Source: Citromicrobium sp. JLT1363
Lineage (GTDB): Bacteria; Pseudomonadota; Alphaproteobacteria; Sphingomonadales; Sphingomonadaceae
DNA: 64,000 nucleotides
Direction: 5' to 3'
Assembly (NCBI RefSeq): GCF_000186705.1
Contig: NZ_AEUE01000002.1
Coordinates: 62,001 to 126,000 of the forward strand
The position numbers and the translations under genes were made by a program. Positions 53,020 through 62,489 of the stretch are shown here, in pieces; position 1 is the first letter of the stretch; every line of letters starts with the position of its first letter. The notes below the pieces were generated by a model that was not told where the DNA came from, made no database searches, and worked only from the letters and a program-made list of their open reading frames with translations.

Positions 53020-53502
53020 ATGGGTCCGGAGAACACGGTCGATGACCAGCCTTTGCGGCAGGGGCATCCAAATCATCCCAAGGCGATGAGGGTGGCGACC
53101 GTCTTGACCGCAATTCCGCTGCTGATCGGCGCGCTGGTCGCCGAATATCTCACCGCGTTCCCCAACTTCATCATCGCCGCGCCCGTGGCGCTGATCCTGC
53201 TGCTGGTGGTAGTCTTCCTCCCGCAGCGCCGGTATGCCGTGCGCGGGCATGCAATGAGCGATGACCGTTTGCGCGTGGTCAAGGGCATCATGTTCCACTC
53301 GGATACCGTCGTGCCGTTCGGGCGGGTCCAGCATATCGATGTCGATCGCGGCCCGATCGAGCGCTATTACGGGCTTGCCACGCTGCAGCTCTACACCGCC
53401 GGATCGCACGGCGATGTGGTGAGCCTTCCCGGCCTTGCCCATGAGGATGCGCTGGAGATGCGCGAGACGATCCGCTCGCATATCAAGCGCGAATCGCTGT
53501 GA
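53020..53502 (+). CDS. PH-domain membrane protein (bPH2, YdbS-like)
   Basis: A 160-residue protein with two membrane helices (about 22-66) and one bacterial PH domain (DDRLRVVKGIMFHSDTVVPFGRVQHIDVDRGPIERYYGLATLQLYTAGS). The start is uncertain: ATG 53020 or 52993; readings further upstream enter the tRNA gene. The stop overlaps the next gene by 4 bases, as for ydbS-ydbT pairs. Confidence 0.85.
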   Translation: MGPENTVDDQPLRQGHPNHPKAMRVATVLTAIPLLIGALVAEYLTAFPNFIIAAPVALILLLVVVFLPQRRYAVRGHAMSDDRLRVVKGIMFHSDTVVPFGRVQHIDVDRGPIERYYGLATLQLYTAGSHGDVVSLPGLAHEDALEMRETIRSHIKRESL

Positions 53503-55118
53503 CCGAGAATCCGGCCAATGCGCCGATTCGCCCGCCCGAACAGCCGGAGGCCGGCGAGCTGGAGGCGGAGGCCGCCGACGGACTGCCCAGGCGCACCGAT
53601 CCCCGCACCTTCATCGTCCAGGCGCTGCAGACGCTACCGAACATGGCGCTGCCATTCGCCGCGCTCGCCTTTACCTTCCGCGACAACGGGCGTTTCGCCT
53701 TGCCGGTGCTCCTGGGGCTGGTGGCGCTGTTCCTTCTTCTGAACACGGTCTTCACCTTTCTTGCATGGTGGCGACAAACCTACCGCGTGGGCGAAAGCGA
53801 TATCCGGCTGGAAAGCGGGGTGCTTTCACGCGCGGCGCGCTCGGTACCGTATGACCGGATACAGGACGTCAGCCTGGAACAGGGGTTCATTCCGCGGTTG
53901 TTCGGGCTGACGATGGTCAAGTTCGAAACGGGTGCCGGCGGTTCGGACGAGATCAGTCTGGCTTACCTCACCAATGAAGAGGGCGCGCGGCTGCGTGAAC
54001 TTGTGCGCGAGTTGCGCGACGAGGCCGACGGCGTGCCGACCGGCGGCGCGCAGGCTGCCGATGCCGCAAACGCATCAGCACAGGATACGGATGCCACGGT
54101 TTTGTTCGCCATGGGCCCGCGCCGCCTGTTCGTCTTCGGCCTGTTCGAGTTTTCACTGGCGATTGTCGCCTTCGTCGGCGCAGCGGCGCAGCAGTTCGAT
54201 TTCCTGCTGCCCTTCGACATCTGGGATGTCGAGACCTGGCAGCGGCTGGTTGCAGGGCCGGGAGAACAGGTCGCCCAGCTCGGGCCGGTCGGGCAGGTAC
54301 TCGGCGCGATTGCCGCCATCCTCACCCTGCTTGTCCTCGGTCTTGTCACGGGGATTGTGCGGACCTTCACGCGGGACTGGGATTTCCGGCTGGAGCGCAA
54401 CCCGAAGGGTTTCCGGCGGCGGCGCGGGATGTTCACCCGGACCGACGTGGTGATGCCGGTCCATCGCGTGCAGGCCGTTCGCATCACGACCGGCGCGATT
54501 CGCCACCGATTCGGCTGGAAGAGCCTCAAGCTGGTGAGCCTGGCGCAGGATGCGGGCAATTCGAGCCACGTGGTCGCGCCCTTCGCCAAGGCGGCCGAAC
54601 TGACCCCGATCCTGAAGGTGGCAGGCTTTCCGCTGCCGCCGCGCGGGCTGGACTGGCATCGCACGACTGCCAGCTACCGCGTTGTCGCGGCGGTGCTGGG
54701 CGGTGCGTTCTATGCAATCCTCGCCGTTGGTGCTGCGGGCGCGGCGGTTTACCTTGGGGACAGCCGCTACGACTGGCTCTGGCTGGTGGCGCTGGCGCTG
54801 GCGGCTTTCGCCGTCTTCGCCGCGGTTCGTGAGCTTTTTCTCTGGCGGGTAGAGCGCCACGCACTCTCATCCCGCCACCTTTACCAGCGACGCGGCTGGC
54901 TGGCGCCCGGTTTCGCGATCGCGGATCGCGTAAAGCTCCAGTCCGTCGACATCGTGCGCGGGCCTCTCGGCCGCATGTTCGGCTACGTCACGCTCCACCT
55001 TGGGCTGGCTGGGGGCACTTTCTCGCTGCCCGGAATACCCCGGTCCGAGGCGGACCGGCTGCGCGGCGAGCTGCTTGCCAGCATGGTGGAGACGGATTTC
55101 TCGCGCCTGGTGCGCTAG
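53499..55118 (+). CDS. PH-domain membrane protein (bPH2, YdbT-like)
   Basis: A 539-residue inner-membrane protein starting at GTG 53499. It has three bPH2 segments (about 95-150, 285-340, 460-520), each with a VPYDRIQDVS-type or VMPVHRVQAVRI-type strand and a 'GRxFGYVTLHL'-like strand, between paired membrane helices. The pair with the previous gene is likely one membrane complex; function is not known. Confidence 0.88.
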   Translation: MTENPANAPIRPPEQPEAGELEAEAADGLPRRTDPRTFIVQALQTLPNMALPFAALAFTFRDNGRFALPVLLGLVALFLLLNTVFTFLAWWRQTYRVGESDIRLESGVLSRAARSVPYDRIQDVSLEQGFIPRLFGLTMVKFETGAGGSDEISLAYLTNEEGARLRELVRELRDEADGVPTGGAQAADAANASAQDTDATVLFAMGPRRLFVFGLFEFSLAIVAFVGAAAQQFDFLLPFDIWDVETWQRLVAGPGEQVAQLGPVGQVLGAIAAILTLLVLGLVTGIVRTFTRDWDFRLERNPKGFRRRRGMFTRTDVVMPVHRVQAVRITTGAIRHRFGWKSLKLVSLAQDAGNSSHVVAPFAKAAELTPILKVAGFPLPPRGLDWHRTTASYRVVAAVLGGAFYAILAVGAAGAAVYLGDSRYDWLWLVALALAAFAVFAAVRELFLWRVERHALSSRHLYQRRGWLAPGFAIADRVKLQSVDIVRGPLGRMFGYVTLHLGLAGGTFSLPGIPRSEADRLRGELLASMVETDFSRLVR

Positions 55119-55125
55119 ATCGCGC

Positions 55126-55425
55126 TCAGGCGCGCAGATCGCTCCAGTCGTTCTTGTCGAACTTGGCTTCGACATAGGAACAGTCGGGCCGGATCAGGAA
55201 GCCCTGTTCGCGCGCGTCGGAGATCAGCCGCTCTACCAGCTGAGCCGCAACCCCGCGCCCGCCGATGGCTTCGGGCACGATGGTATGCGTGGCCACCCGC
55301 ACTTCCTTGCCGCGCGTTTCGGGGCCCGGCTCCCATTCCAGCGTGCCTTGTGCGTCCTCGCCCTCCAGATGCGCGACATATTTGCCGCCCTGGCCGACGA
55401 CGTGGTGGGTGATCTTGGTGGTCAT
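55126..55425 (-). CDS. GNAT-type small N-acetyltransferase (YjdJ-like)
   Basis: A 99-residue minimal GNAT of the NATD1/YjdJ type: TIVPEAIGGRGVAAQLVERLI is the acetyl-CoA-binding loop, then DCSYVEAKF. ATG 55425 follows GGACAGGAA. Substrate unknown. Converges on the YdbT gene 7 bases away. Confidence 0.87.
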   Translation of the reverse strand: MTTKITHHVVGQGGKYVAHLEGEDAQGTLEWEPGPETRGKEVRVATHTIVPEAIGGRGVAAQLVERLISDAREQGFLIRPDCSYVEAKFDKNDWSDLRA

Positions 55426-55483
55426 GACTTCCTGTCCTTTCGATACGCTTGCATCGAACGTTGGCCAGCGTAGGGGCGTTCCG

Positions 55484-56479
55484 ATGCGATTCCTTTCCGA
55501 TAATGCCGCGCGCGTCCACCCCCGGGTGTGGGACGCGCTCCGGGCCGCTGATGCGGGCGATGCGCCGTACGATGGCGATGCCTTGTCCGCCCGGCTGGAC
55601 GAAGCCTTCGGAGCGCTGTTCGAGCGTGAGGTCGCGGTGCTGTGGGTCGCCACCGGCACGGCGGCCAACTGCCTTGCGCTGTCCGCCATGGTGCCGCCGC
55701 ATGGCGGTGTCGTCTGCCACCGCGAGGCGCATATCGAGATGGACGAGGGCGGGGCGCCCGGCTTCTATCTCCACGGTGCCAAGCTGATGCTGGCGGAAGG
55801 CGAAGGCGCGAAGATCACGCCGGGCGCCATCCGGGAGGTGATCGATCCGATCCGCGACGATGTGCATCAGGTACAGCCCCACGCGATCTCGATCACGCAG
55901 GCGAGCGAATATGGCCGCGCCTACCGGCCGGAAGAAATCTCCGAGATTGCCGGGCTTGCGCGCTCTCGCGGTCTGGGCTTGCACATGGATGGTGCGCGCT
56001 TCGCCAATGCTGTGGCATTCCTTGGCGTCCCGGCGGCGGAAGCTGCCGGCGATGTCGACGCGCTGAGCTTCGGCTGCGTCAAGAACGGCGCGATGAGCGC
56101 GGAAGCGATCGTCTTCTTCGATCCGGCTCTGGCCGACGTGGTCCGCTACCGCCGCAAGCGCGCCGGGCATTTGCAGTCGAAGGGCCGCTTCCTCGCCGCG
56201 CAGCTGCTCGCCATGCTCGATGGCGACCTCTGGCTGGAAAATGCCCGTTCGGCCAATGCCGCCGCGCAGGCCATCGCGGAGGGCGCGAGCGAGCGCCTGA
56301 TGCATCCCATCGAAGCGAACGAGGTGTTCATCCGGCTGACCCCTGCGGAGCGCGAGACGCTGCGCGGCGCCGGCTACCAGTTCTATGACTGGGGGGCCGA
56401 CGCAGCGCGTTTCGTCGCCGCGTGGGATAGCGATCTGGGCGAGGCAAGCACGCTCGGTCAGGCCATCGCCGCCTTATGA
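55484..56479 (+). CDS. Low-specificity L-threonine aldolase
   Basis: A 331-residue PLP enzyme splitting threonine to glycine and acetaldehyde. MRFLSDNAARVHPRVWDAL is the family start, GLHMDGARFANA binds PLP, and the Schiff-base lysine is Lys200 in FGCVKNGAM. ATGA overlap with the exporter gene suggests a shared substrate. Confidence 0.93.
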   Translation: MRFLSDNAARVHPRVWDALRAADAGDAPYDGDALSARLDEAFGALFEREVAVLWVATGTAANCLALSAMVPPHGGVVCHREAHIEMDEGGAPGFYLHGAKLMLAEGEGAKITPGAIREVIDPIRDDVHQVQPHAISITQASEYGRAYRPEEISEIAGLARSRGLGLHMDGARFANAVAFLGVPAAEAAGDVDALSFGCVKNGAMSAEAIVFFDPALADVVRYRRKRAGHLQSKGRFLAAQLLAMLDGDLWLENARSANAAAQAIAEGASERLMHPIEANEVFIRLTPAERETLRGAGYQFYDWGADAARFVAAWDSDLGEASTLGQAIAAL

Positions 56480-57432
56480 GCGATCACGATAGCGGGCTGC
56501 TGCGGCCCCGCGTCATCCTGCCGTTTCTTCTGACAGGCGCAATCTGGGGCTCCACCTGGCTGGTCATTACCGGCCAGATCGATGGCGTGCCGGCGGCATG
56601 GTCCGTCTTCTACCGCTTCGCCGTTGCCACGCCCGCGCTGTTTCTGGTTGCCGTACTGATGAAAAGGCGGCTGTGGCTGACCCGGCCCGAACACCTTCTG
56701 GCGCTGGTGGTCGGCCTGTTCCAGTTCAGTGCGAACTTCCTGTTCGTATACCATGCCGAACTTTACGTGACCTCGGGCATCGTCGCGATGATGTTCGGCC
56801 TGCTGATGGTCCCCAACGCGCTGCAGGCCCGGCTTTTCCTTGGCGAAAAGGTGACGAGCGGCTTCATGCTCGGCAGCGCGGTTGCGATTATCGGCGTCTC
56901 CTTCCTGCTGATCCACGAATGGCGCGCCAATCCCGATGCGGGTGTTGTCGGTGGCAACGTGCTGCTCGGCATCGCGCTGGCGCTGCTGGGCATCCTCGCG
57001 GCCTCTTTTGCCAATGTGGTGCAGGCGAACCCGACCGGGCGTGCGGTGCCGATGGTCAGCCTGCTTGCATGGGCGATGCTCTACGGCACCGCGTTCGACC
57101 TGGGGTTTGCCTGGATCACCGCAGGGCCGCCTCCGTTTCCCACGGAGATCACATATTGGGGCGGGATCGTGTACCTCGCGCTGATCGGATCGGTGGTGAC
57201 ATTCCCGCTGCACTACAATCTCGTGCGGGAGATCGGCGCAGGGCGCACGGCATATAATTCGATCATGACGATATCCGTCGCCATGCTGCTGTCGACCCTG
57301 TTCGAGGATTATCGCTGGACCTGGCTGACCGCGAGCGGAATGGGGCTGGCGGTGATCGGCATGATCATCGCGCTCAGGGCGAGAACGCCGAGGCCCAAGG
57401 AAGTCAGGGCCGAGGGGGCAGCAGTGCCCTGA
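56476..57432 (+). CDS. EamA/DMT family transporter
   Basis: A 318-residue inner-membrane protein with ten predicted helices in two EamA halves (GAIWGSTWLVITGQ at the start, then YLALIGSVVTFPLHYNLVREIG). Likely exports a small metabolite; the coupling to threonine aldolase hints at an amino acid, which is inference only. Its last 29 bases overlap the convergent SDR gene. Confidence 0.88.
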   Translation: MSDHDSGLLRPRVILPFLLTGAIWGSTWLVITGQIDGVPAAWSVFYRFAVATPALFLVAVLMKRRLWLTRPEHLLALVVGLFQFSANFLFVYHAELYVTSGIVAMMFGLLMVPNALQARLFLGEKVTSGFMLGSAVAIIGVSFLLIHEWRANPDAGVVGGNVLLGIALALLGILAASFANVVQANPTGRAVPMVSLLAWAMLYGTAFDLGFAWITAGPPPFPTEITYWGGIVYLALIGSVVTFPLHYNLVREIGAGRTAYNSIMTISVAMLLSTLFEDYRWTWLTASGMGLAVIGMIIALRARTPRPKEVRAEGAAVP

Positions 57433-58210
57433 GGCCTTCGCGGTAGGTCGGATATTTCGGCTGCCAGCCCAGCAGGCGCTTTGCCTTGCCATTCGCCACC
57501 CGTCTGTTCTCCGCATAGAAGCCGCGCGCCATGGGCGAGAGGTCGGCCTCTTCCAGAGAGAGCAGCGGCGGCGGTTCGACCCCCAGAAGCGCGCAGGCCT
57601 CCTCGACCACGGCGTTCTGGCTGGCAGGCAGGTCGTCGCCGAGGTTGTAGGCACCCGGCGGGACATTGGCGGTCAGCGCCGCAACCGCGCCGCTCGCAAT
57701 ATCGTCCACATGCACCCGGCTGAAGACCTGCCCGGGCATGTCGATCCGGTGCGCCTTGCCCGCCTCGATCCGGTCGAAGATGCTGCGCCCCGGGCCGTAG
57801 ATGCCGGGCAGGCGGAAGACCCGCGCCCCCTGCTCCAGCCATGCGCGATCGGCCTGGGCCCGCGCATTGCGACGGCCTTCTCCTCCCTGAGCAATGGTGG
57901 GTGTCGCCTCGTCGACCCACGCGCCCTGCCGGTCGCCGTAGACGCCAGTGGAGGAAAGATAGCCCAGCCAATCCTGGCTCAACGCATCGCCGTACCGTTC
58001 CAGCACCGGGTCGCTTGTGGTCTCCCGGTCCGGCGGAACCGAAGACAGCACTGCGTCGGCAAGGGCCAGCTCCGCTCGCACCTCCCCTTCGTCCGCGAAG
58101 GAAAGCTTGCCGTCGCTACCGGTCGCGACCACTTCCCATCCGAGAGATTGCGCTTCTCGTGCGATCCGCTTGGCGCTGTAGCCGAGCCCGAAGATGAAGA
58201 GTTTTGCCAT
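57404..58210 (-). CDS. NAD-dependent epimerase/dehydratase-like SDR protein
   Basis: A 268-residue Rossmann protein. The glycine motif is FGLGYSAKRIA (rather than the usual GxxGxxG), SSTGVYGD holds the Ser-Tyr of the active site, RLPGIYGPGRS follows. This atypical extended-SDR group is of unknown function. ATG 58210 is divergent from pepN 46 bases away. Confidence 0.85.
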   Translation of the reverse strand: MAKLFIFGLGYSAKRIAREAQSLGWEVVATGSDGKLSFADEGEVRAELALADAVLSSVPPDRETTSDPVLERYGDALSQDWLGYLSSTGVYGDRQGAWVDEATPTIAQGGEGRRNARAQADRAWLEQGARVFRLPGIYGPGRSIFDRIEAGKAHRIDMPGQVFSRVHVDDIASGAVAALTANVPPGAYNLGDDLPASQNAVVEEACALLGVEPPPLLSLEEADLSPMARGFYAENRRVANGKAKRLLGWQPKYPTYREGLRALLPPRP

Positions 58211-58256
58211 TACCCGCCCTGCTGCCACAGTGCGTGACGCGAAGAAACGAGGACTT

Positions 58257-60899
58257 ATGGACCAGCCGAGCAATCCCTCCACCGCCGCCAATGCTCCAGC
58301 AGGCGCGCCCGTACTGCCCGATGCGGCGCCCGAGCCGCAGGAGCCTGCGATCATCCGCCGCAAGGATTATGCGCCTTTTCCCTGGCGCGTGCCCGAAATC
58401 CGGCTCGATTTCGATCTGGGGCTGGAGACAACGCGGGTCGAGGCGACACTCTCGGTCGAGCCCAATCCCGATGCGCAAGCCGCGGACGAGATACGCCTCG
58501 ACGGGGACGGGCTGGTGCTGGAAAGCGTGTCGGTCGACGGAGAGCGGCGCGAGGACTGGCGCCGTGAGGACGAGGACCTGATCGTTCCCCTGACTTCCGG
58601 CAAGCACACGCTGGCCATCGTCACCCGCATCGCGCCGTCGCAGAACACCCAGCTGATGGGGCTCTATGCCAGCGGCGGTATGCTGTGCACCCAGTGCGAA
58701 GCCGAGGGTTTCCGGCGGATCACCTTCTTCCCCGACCGGCCCGATGTCCTCTCCGTCTATACCGTGCGCATGACGGGCAGCCGCAAGACGTTCCCCGTGC
58801 TGCTTTCGAACGGCAACCCGGTGGACGAGGGCGCGCTGGAAGATGACCGCCATTTTGTCGAATGGCACGATCCCTGGCCCAAGCCGAGCTACCTCTTCGC
58901 GCTGGTCGCGGGCGATCTGGTGGCCCGCACGGACAGCTTCACGACAATGAGCGGCCGCAAGGTCGAGCTGGGTGTGTGGGTCCGCGCCGAAGATCTGCCG
59001 CGCACGGGCCATGCGATGGAATCGCTCAAACGCTCGATGACGTGGGACGAGGAGACCTTCGGGCGTGAATACGACCTCGACCGGTTCAACATCGTCGCTG
59101 TGGGCGATTTCAACATGGGGGCGATGGAGAACAAGGGCCTCAACATCTTCAACACGAAGTACGTTCTGGCGGACGAGGATACCGCGACCGACGACGATTT
59201 CGACGCGGTCGAAGGCGTGATCGGGCATGAGTATTTCCATAACTGGTCGGGCAACCGCGTGACCTGCCGCGACTGGTTCCAGCTAAGCCTGAAGGAAGGC
59301 TTCACCGTGCTGCGCGACCAGCTGTTCAGCCAGGACCTGCACGGCCACGCGATCAAGCGGATCGGCGATGTGCGCGTGCTGCGCAGCGTGCAGTTCCCCG
59401 AGGACAGCGGGCCTTTCGCCCATCCCATTCGGCCCGATAGCTATAAGGAAATCAGCAACTTCTACACGGCCACCGTCTACAACAAGGGCGCCGAGGTCAT
59501 CCGCATGATGCGCGGGCTCGCGGGGGAGGCCGCCTTCCGCAAGGGCAGCGATCTCTATTTCGAGCGGCACGATGGCGAGGCCGCGACCTGCGAGGATTTC
59601 GTGCGCGCGATGGAAGACGGCGCAGGGCTGGATCTCAAGCAATTCCGCCGGTGGTACGAACAGGCGGGCACACCGCAGGTGACGGTCGAGCAGGGCCACG
59701 AGGGCGAAAAGGTGACGCTGACCTTGCGCCAGAGCGTGCCCGCAACGCCGGGCCAGCCCGACAAGGCTCCCATGCCGATACCCCTGCGCATCGCCCTGTT
59801 CGATCCCGCCAGCGGCACGCATTCGGGTGAAGAGCTGATCGTGCTGAACGAGGCGGAGCAGAGCTTCACCTTCGATGGCCACGCCGCTCCCCCGATTCTC
59901 TCCATCAATCGCGGTTTCACCGCTCCGGTCGCGATCGAGCGGGACATTTCGCGCGACGACCTGATGTTCCTCGCCGCGCATGACGACGACGCGTTCGCCC
60001 GGCACGAGGCGATGCAGGAACTGCTGCTCGGCTATCTGCTGGGCGATGGCGGGGACGATGCACGCGATGCGATCGGCACGGCGGCTGGTGCGATTCTGGC
60101 GGACGATTCGCTGGATCACGAAATGCGGGCCGAACTGCTGACCCTGCCGCCCTTCGCCTATCTGGCAGAGCGATCGGAAACCTACGATCCCGGCGCGATG
60201 GTCGAAAAGCGCGAAGGGCTGCGGACCTGGCTGGGCGAAACCTTCGCCAGCGATTTCGTTCGCCTGCACGACGAGCTTGCCGGCCCCTCGCGCGAGCGCG
60301 GAATATCCGGCAAGCAGGCGCGGCGGATGCGCTCGCTCGCGCTGGCTTACGTCGCGGCGGCGGACCCGGAGGCGGGCGCAGCCCGCGCAGCGGCGCAATA
60401 TCGCGCTGCCAGCGGCATGACCGAGCGGCAGGGTGCGCTCTCCGTCCTCGCCGGACTGGACGGTCCGGAGCGGGAAGAGGCGCTGTCCGACTTCTACGAT
60501 CGCTTCGAAGGCAATGCGCTGGTGATCGACAAGTGGTTCACGCTGCAGGCCATTGCGCTGCGCCCGAAGGTCCTTGAAGAGATCGAGCGGCTGGCTGACC
60601 ACGAAGCCTTCACCATGTCCAACCCCAACCGGGTGCGCGCGCTCTATGCCGCGATGGCGGGCAATCCTCTGGCGTTTCACGACGAAAGCGGTGCGGGCTA
60701 CCGCATGATCGCCGACCTGATCCTGGAACTGAATCTCAAGAACCCGCAGCTTGCGGCGCGTTTCGTGCCCTCGCTCGGCCGGTTCCGCCGTGTCGAGCCC
60801 AAGCGCTCCGCATTGATGAAGGCCGAATTGGAGCGCATTTCGCAGGCGCCCACGCTTTCGCGCGACGTTGCCGAACAGGTGAGCGCGAGCCTTGGTTGA
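58257..60899 (+). CDS. pepN: Aminopeptidase N
   Basis: An 880-residue M1 zinc aminopeptidase. GAMEN exopeptidase motif at 288-292, zinc site HEYFH (324-328) plus the downstream Glu in SLKEGFTVLRD. ATG 58257 with ACGAGGA upstream is preferred; in-frame readings upstream enter the divergent SDR gene. It overlaps pgeF by 8 bases. Confidence 0.96.
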   Translation: MDQPSNPSTAANAPAGAPVLPDAAPEPQEPAIIRRKDYAPFPWRVPEIRLDFDLGLETTRVEATLSVEPNPDAQAADEIRLDGDGLVLESVSVDGERREDWRREDEDLIVPLTSGKHTLAIVTRIAPSQNTQLMGLYASGGMLCTQCEAEGFRRITFFPDRPDVLSVYTVRMTGSRKTFPVLLSNGNPVDEGALEDDRHFVEWHDPWPKPSYLFALVAGDLVARTDSFTTMSGRKVELGVWVRAEDLPRTGHAMESLKRSMTWDEETFGREYDLDRFNIVAVGDFNMGAMENKGLNIFNTKYVLADEDTATDDDFDAVEGVIGHEYFHNWSGNRVTCRDWFQLSLKEGFTVLRDQLFSQDLHGHAIKRIGDVRVLRSVQFPEDSGPFAHPIRPDSYKEISNFYTATVYNKGAEVIRMMRGLAGEAAFRKGSDLYFERHDGEAATCEDFVRAMEDGAGLDLKQFRRWYEQAGTPQVTVEQGHEGEKVTLTLRQSVPATPGQPDKAPMPIPLRIALFDPASGTHSGEELIVLNEAEQSFTFDGHAAPPILSINRGFTAPVAIERDISRDDLMFLAAHDDDAFARHEAMQELLLGYLLGDGGDDARDAIGTAAGAILADDSLDHEMRAELLTLPPFAYLAERSETYDPGAMVEKREGLRTWLGETFASDFVRLHDELAGPSRERGISGKQARRMRSLALAYVAAADPEAGAARAAAQYRAASGMTERQGALSVLAGLDGPEREEALSDFYDRFEGNALVIDKWFTLQAIALRPKVLEEIERLADHEAFTMSNPNRVRALYAAMAGNPLAFHDESGAGYRMIADLILELNLKNPQLAARFVPSLGRFRRVEPKRSALMKAELERISQAPTLSRDVAEQVSASLG

Positions 60900-61686
60900 G
60901 GCTCCGGTCCCGATCCGCGCTGCCGCGCTCGATGGCGTTCCGCACGGGTTCTTCGGTCGTGCCAATGCCGATGGCCCCTGCGGCGTGTCCACCGGCGAGG
61001 TCGCGGGCCTTCAGGTGGGGTTCGGCGCGGGCGACGATCCGGAGGCGGTGGCGCAGAACCGACGCCGCGTCATCGCGGCCGTGTTGCCCGGCGCGGATCT
61101 GGCCATGCCTTTCCAGGTGCATTCTCCCGACGTGGCGGTTGTTACCGGGCCGGTCGAAGGCGATGCGCGGCCCCGAGTGGATGCGCTGGTCACTGCGACC
61201 CCCGGCCTGCTGATAGGCGTGGTCACGGCGGATTGCGCACCCGTTCTCCTTGCGGACCGGGAAGCGCGCGTGGTCGCTGCCGCCCATGCAGGCTGGCGCG
61301 GCGCCAAGGAAGGCGTCCTTGCCAATACGGTGGAACAGATGATTGCGCTCGGCGCGCGGCGAGGCCGAATAGGCGCCGCCATCGGACCGACGATCGCCCA
61401 GGCCAGCTACGAGGTGGATGCTGGTTTTCGCGATCGGTTCCTCGAAGACGATCCTGCGAACGCTCGCTTCTTCGAACCCGGCAAGCCCGGCCACCATCAG
61501 TTCGATCTCCCCGGATTTGTCGCGGCGCAGCTCGAGAATGCGGGTATCGGATCGGTCGAAAACCTCGCGCTCGACACCTATGGCGATGCCGCCCGCTTCT
61601 ATTCCTACCGCCGCGCAACCCACCGGGGCGAGGCGACCTATGGGCGCCAGGGGGCGTTCGTCGGCCTGCCTCCGGAGAGCCCATAG
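60892..61686 (+). CDS. pgeF: Purine nucleoside phosphorylase / multicopper-like PgeF (YfiH)
   Basis: A 264-residue YfiH/laccase-domain protein. VVTADCAPVLLAD and AAHAGWRGAKEGVL bear the conserved Cys and His of the zinc site. Members correct peptidoglycan precursor errors and phosphorylate purine nucleosides. The TTG start at 60892 overlaps pepN by 8 bases. Confidence 0.92.
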   Translation: MVEAPVPIRAAALDGVPHGFFGRANADGPCGVSTGEVAGLQVGFGAGDDPEAVAQNRRRVIAAVLPGADLAMPFQVHSPDVAVVTGPVEGDARPRVDALVTATPGLLIGVVTADCAPVLLADREARVVAAAHAGWRGAKEGVLANTVEQMIALGARRGRIGAAIGPTIAQASYEVDAGFRDRFLEDDPANARFFEPGKPGHHQFDLPGFVAAQLENAGIGSVENLALDTYGDAARFYSYRRATHRGEATYGRQGAFVGLPPESP

Positions 61687-61751
61687 CAGGTCCTTGCTTG
61701 CGCGGCGGCGTATCACAGTTGCGCAAAAGGCCATTGGCAGCCACCACCTTA

Positions 61752-61773
61752 CGCGCTAACAGCCCGCGCTAAC
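61752..61773. repeat. Direct repeat upstream of petA
   Basis: CGCGCTAAC occurs twice (61752-61760, 61765-61773) with 13-base periodicity in the 201-base gap before petABC. It may bind a regulator; not identified. Confidence 0.3.
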
Positions 61774-61887
61774 GGGAAGGGGGCCTCGCTCCCCGACGCG
61801 GTCGTTCGCATGCGGATCGCGCACATTCCCTGAAGGCAACACGGGCGGATCGGCTCGATCCCGATGCGCCGCGACAAGGCAGGAACG

Positions 61888-62469
61888 ATGGCAGAGGCAA
61901 CTGGTGCCGCGACCGCGGAACCCCATGAAACAGGCGATCTGACCGATGGCGTGCGCCGTCGTGACTTCATCAACATCGCCGCGCTGAGCGCGGCCGGTGT
62001 CGGCGGGGCGGCGGTTCTCTATCCGCTGATCAGCCAGATGGCCCCTTCGGCAGACGTTCTGGCCGAAAGCACGACCGAGGTCGACGTATCGGCGATCCAG
62101 CCGGGCCAGGCGATCAAGGCTGTGTTCCGCAAGCAGCCACTGTTCGTGCGCCGACTGACGCCTGCGGAAATGGAAGCGGCCGATGCCGTTCCGCTCAGCG
62201 CGCTGCGCGATCCGCAGACGCTCGCCGAGCGGACCAAGGACGGCCATCACGACCTGCTCGTCACCATGGGCGTGTGTACCCACCTCGGCTGCGTGCCGCT
62301 GGGCGCTGCAGAGGGTGAGAACAAGGGCGAATTCGGCGGCTATTTCTGCCCCTGCCACGGTTCGCAGTTCGATACCGCAGCCCGCATCCGCAAGGGCCCC
62401 GCGCCGACCAATCTCGAAGTGCCGGAATATGTGTTTTCGCCTGACGGCAGCACCATCACCGTCGGCTAA
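61888..62469 (+). CDS. petA: Ubiquinol-cytochrome c reductase Rieske iron-sulfur subunit
   Basis: A 193-residue Rieske protein of complex III. A Tat motif RRRDFINIA precedes one membrane helix (about 32-52); the [2Fe-2S] ligands are Cys130 and His132 (CTHLGC) and Cys154 and His157 (CPCHGS), with Cys135 and Cys156 for the disulfide. ATG 61888 after AGGCAGGAA is preferred over 61864. First gene of petABC. Confidence 0.97.
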   Translation: MAEATGAATAEPHETGDLTDGVRRRDFINIAALSAAGVGGAAVLYPLISQMAPSADVLAESTTEVDVSAIQPGQAIKAVFRKQPLFVRRLTPAEMEAADAVPLSALRDPQTLAERTKDGHHDLLVTMGVCTHLGCVPLGAAEGENKGEFGGYFCPCHGSQFDTAARIRKGPAPTNLEVPEYVFSPDGSTITVG

Positions 62470-62489
62470 GGAATACGAGAGACAGACCT

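Noticed and set aside
59283-60992. 569-codon minus-strand frame over pepN
   Set aside because: Antisense shadow; pepN zinc and GAMEN motifs fix the real strand.
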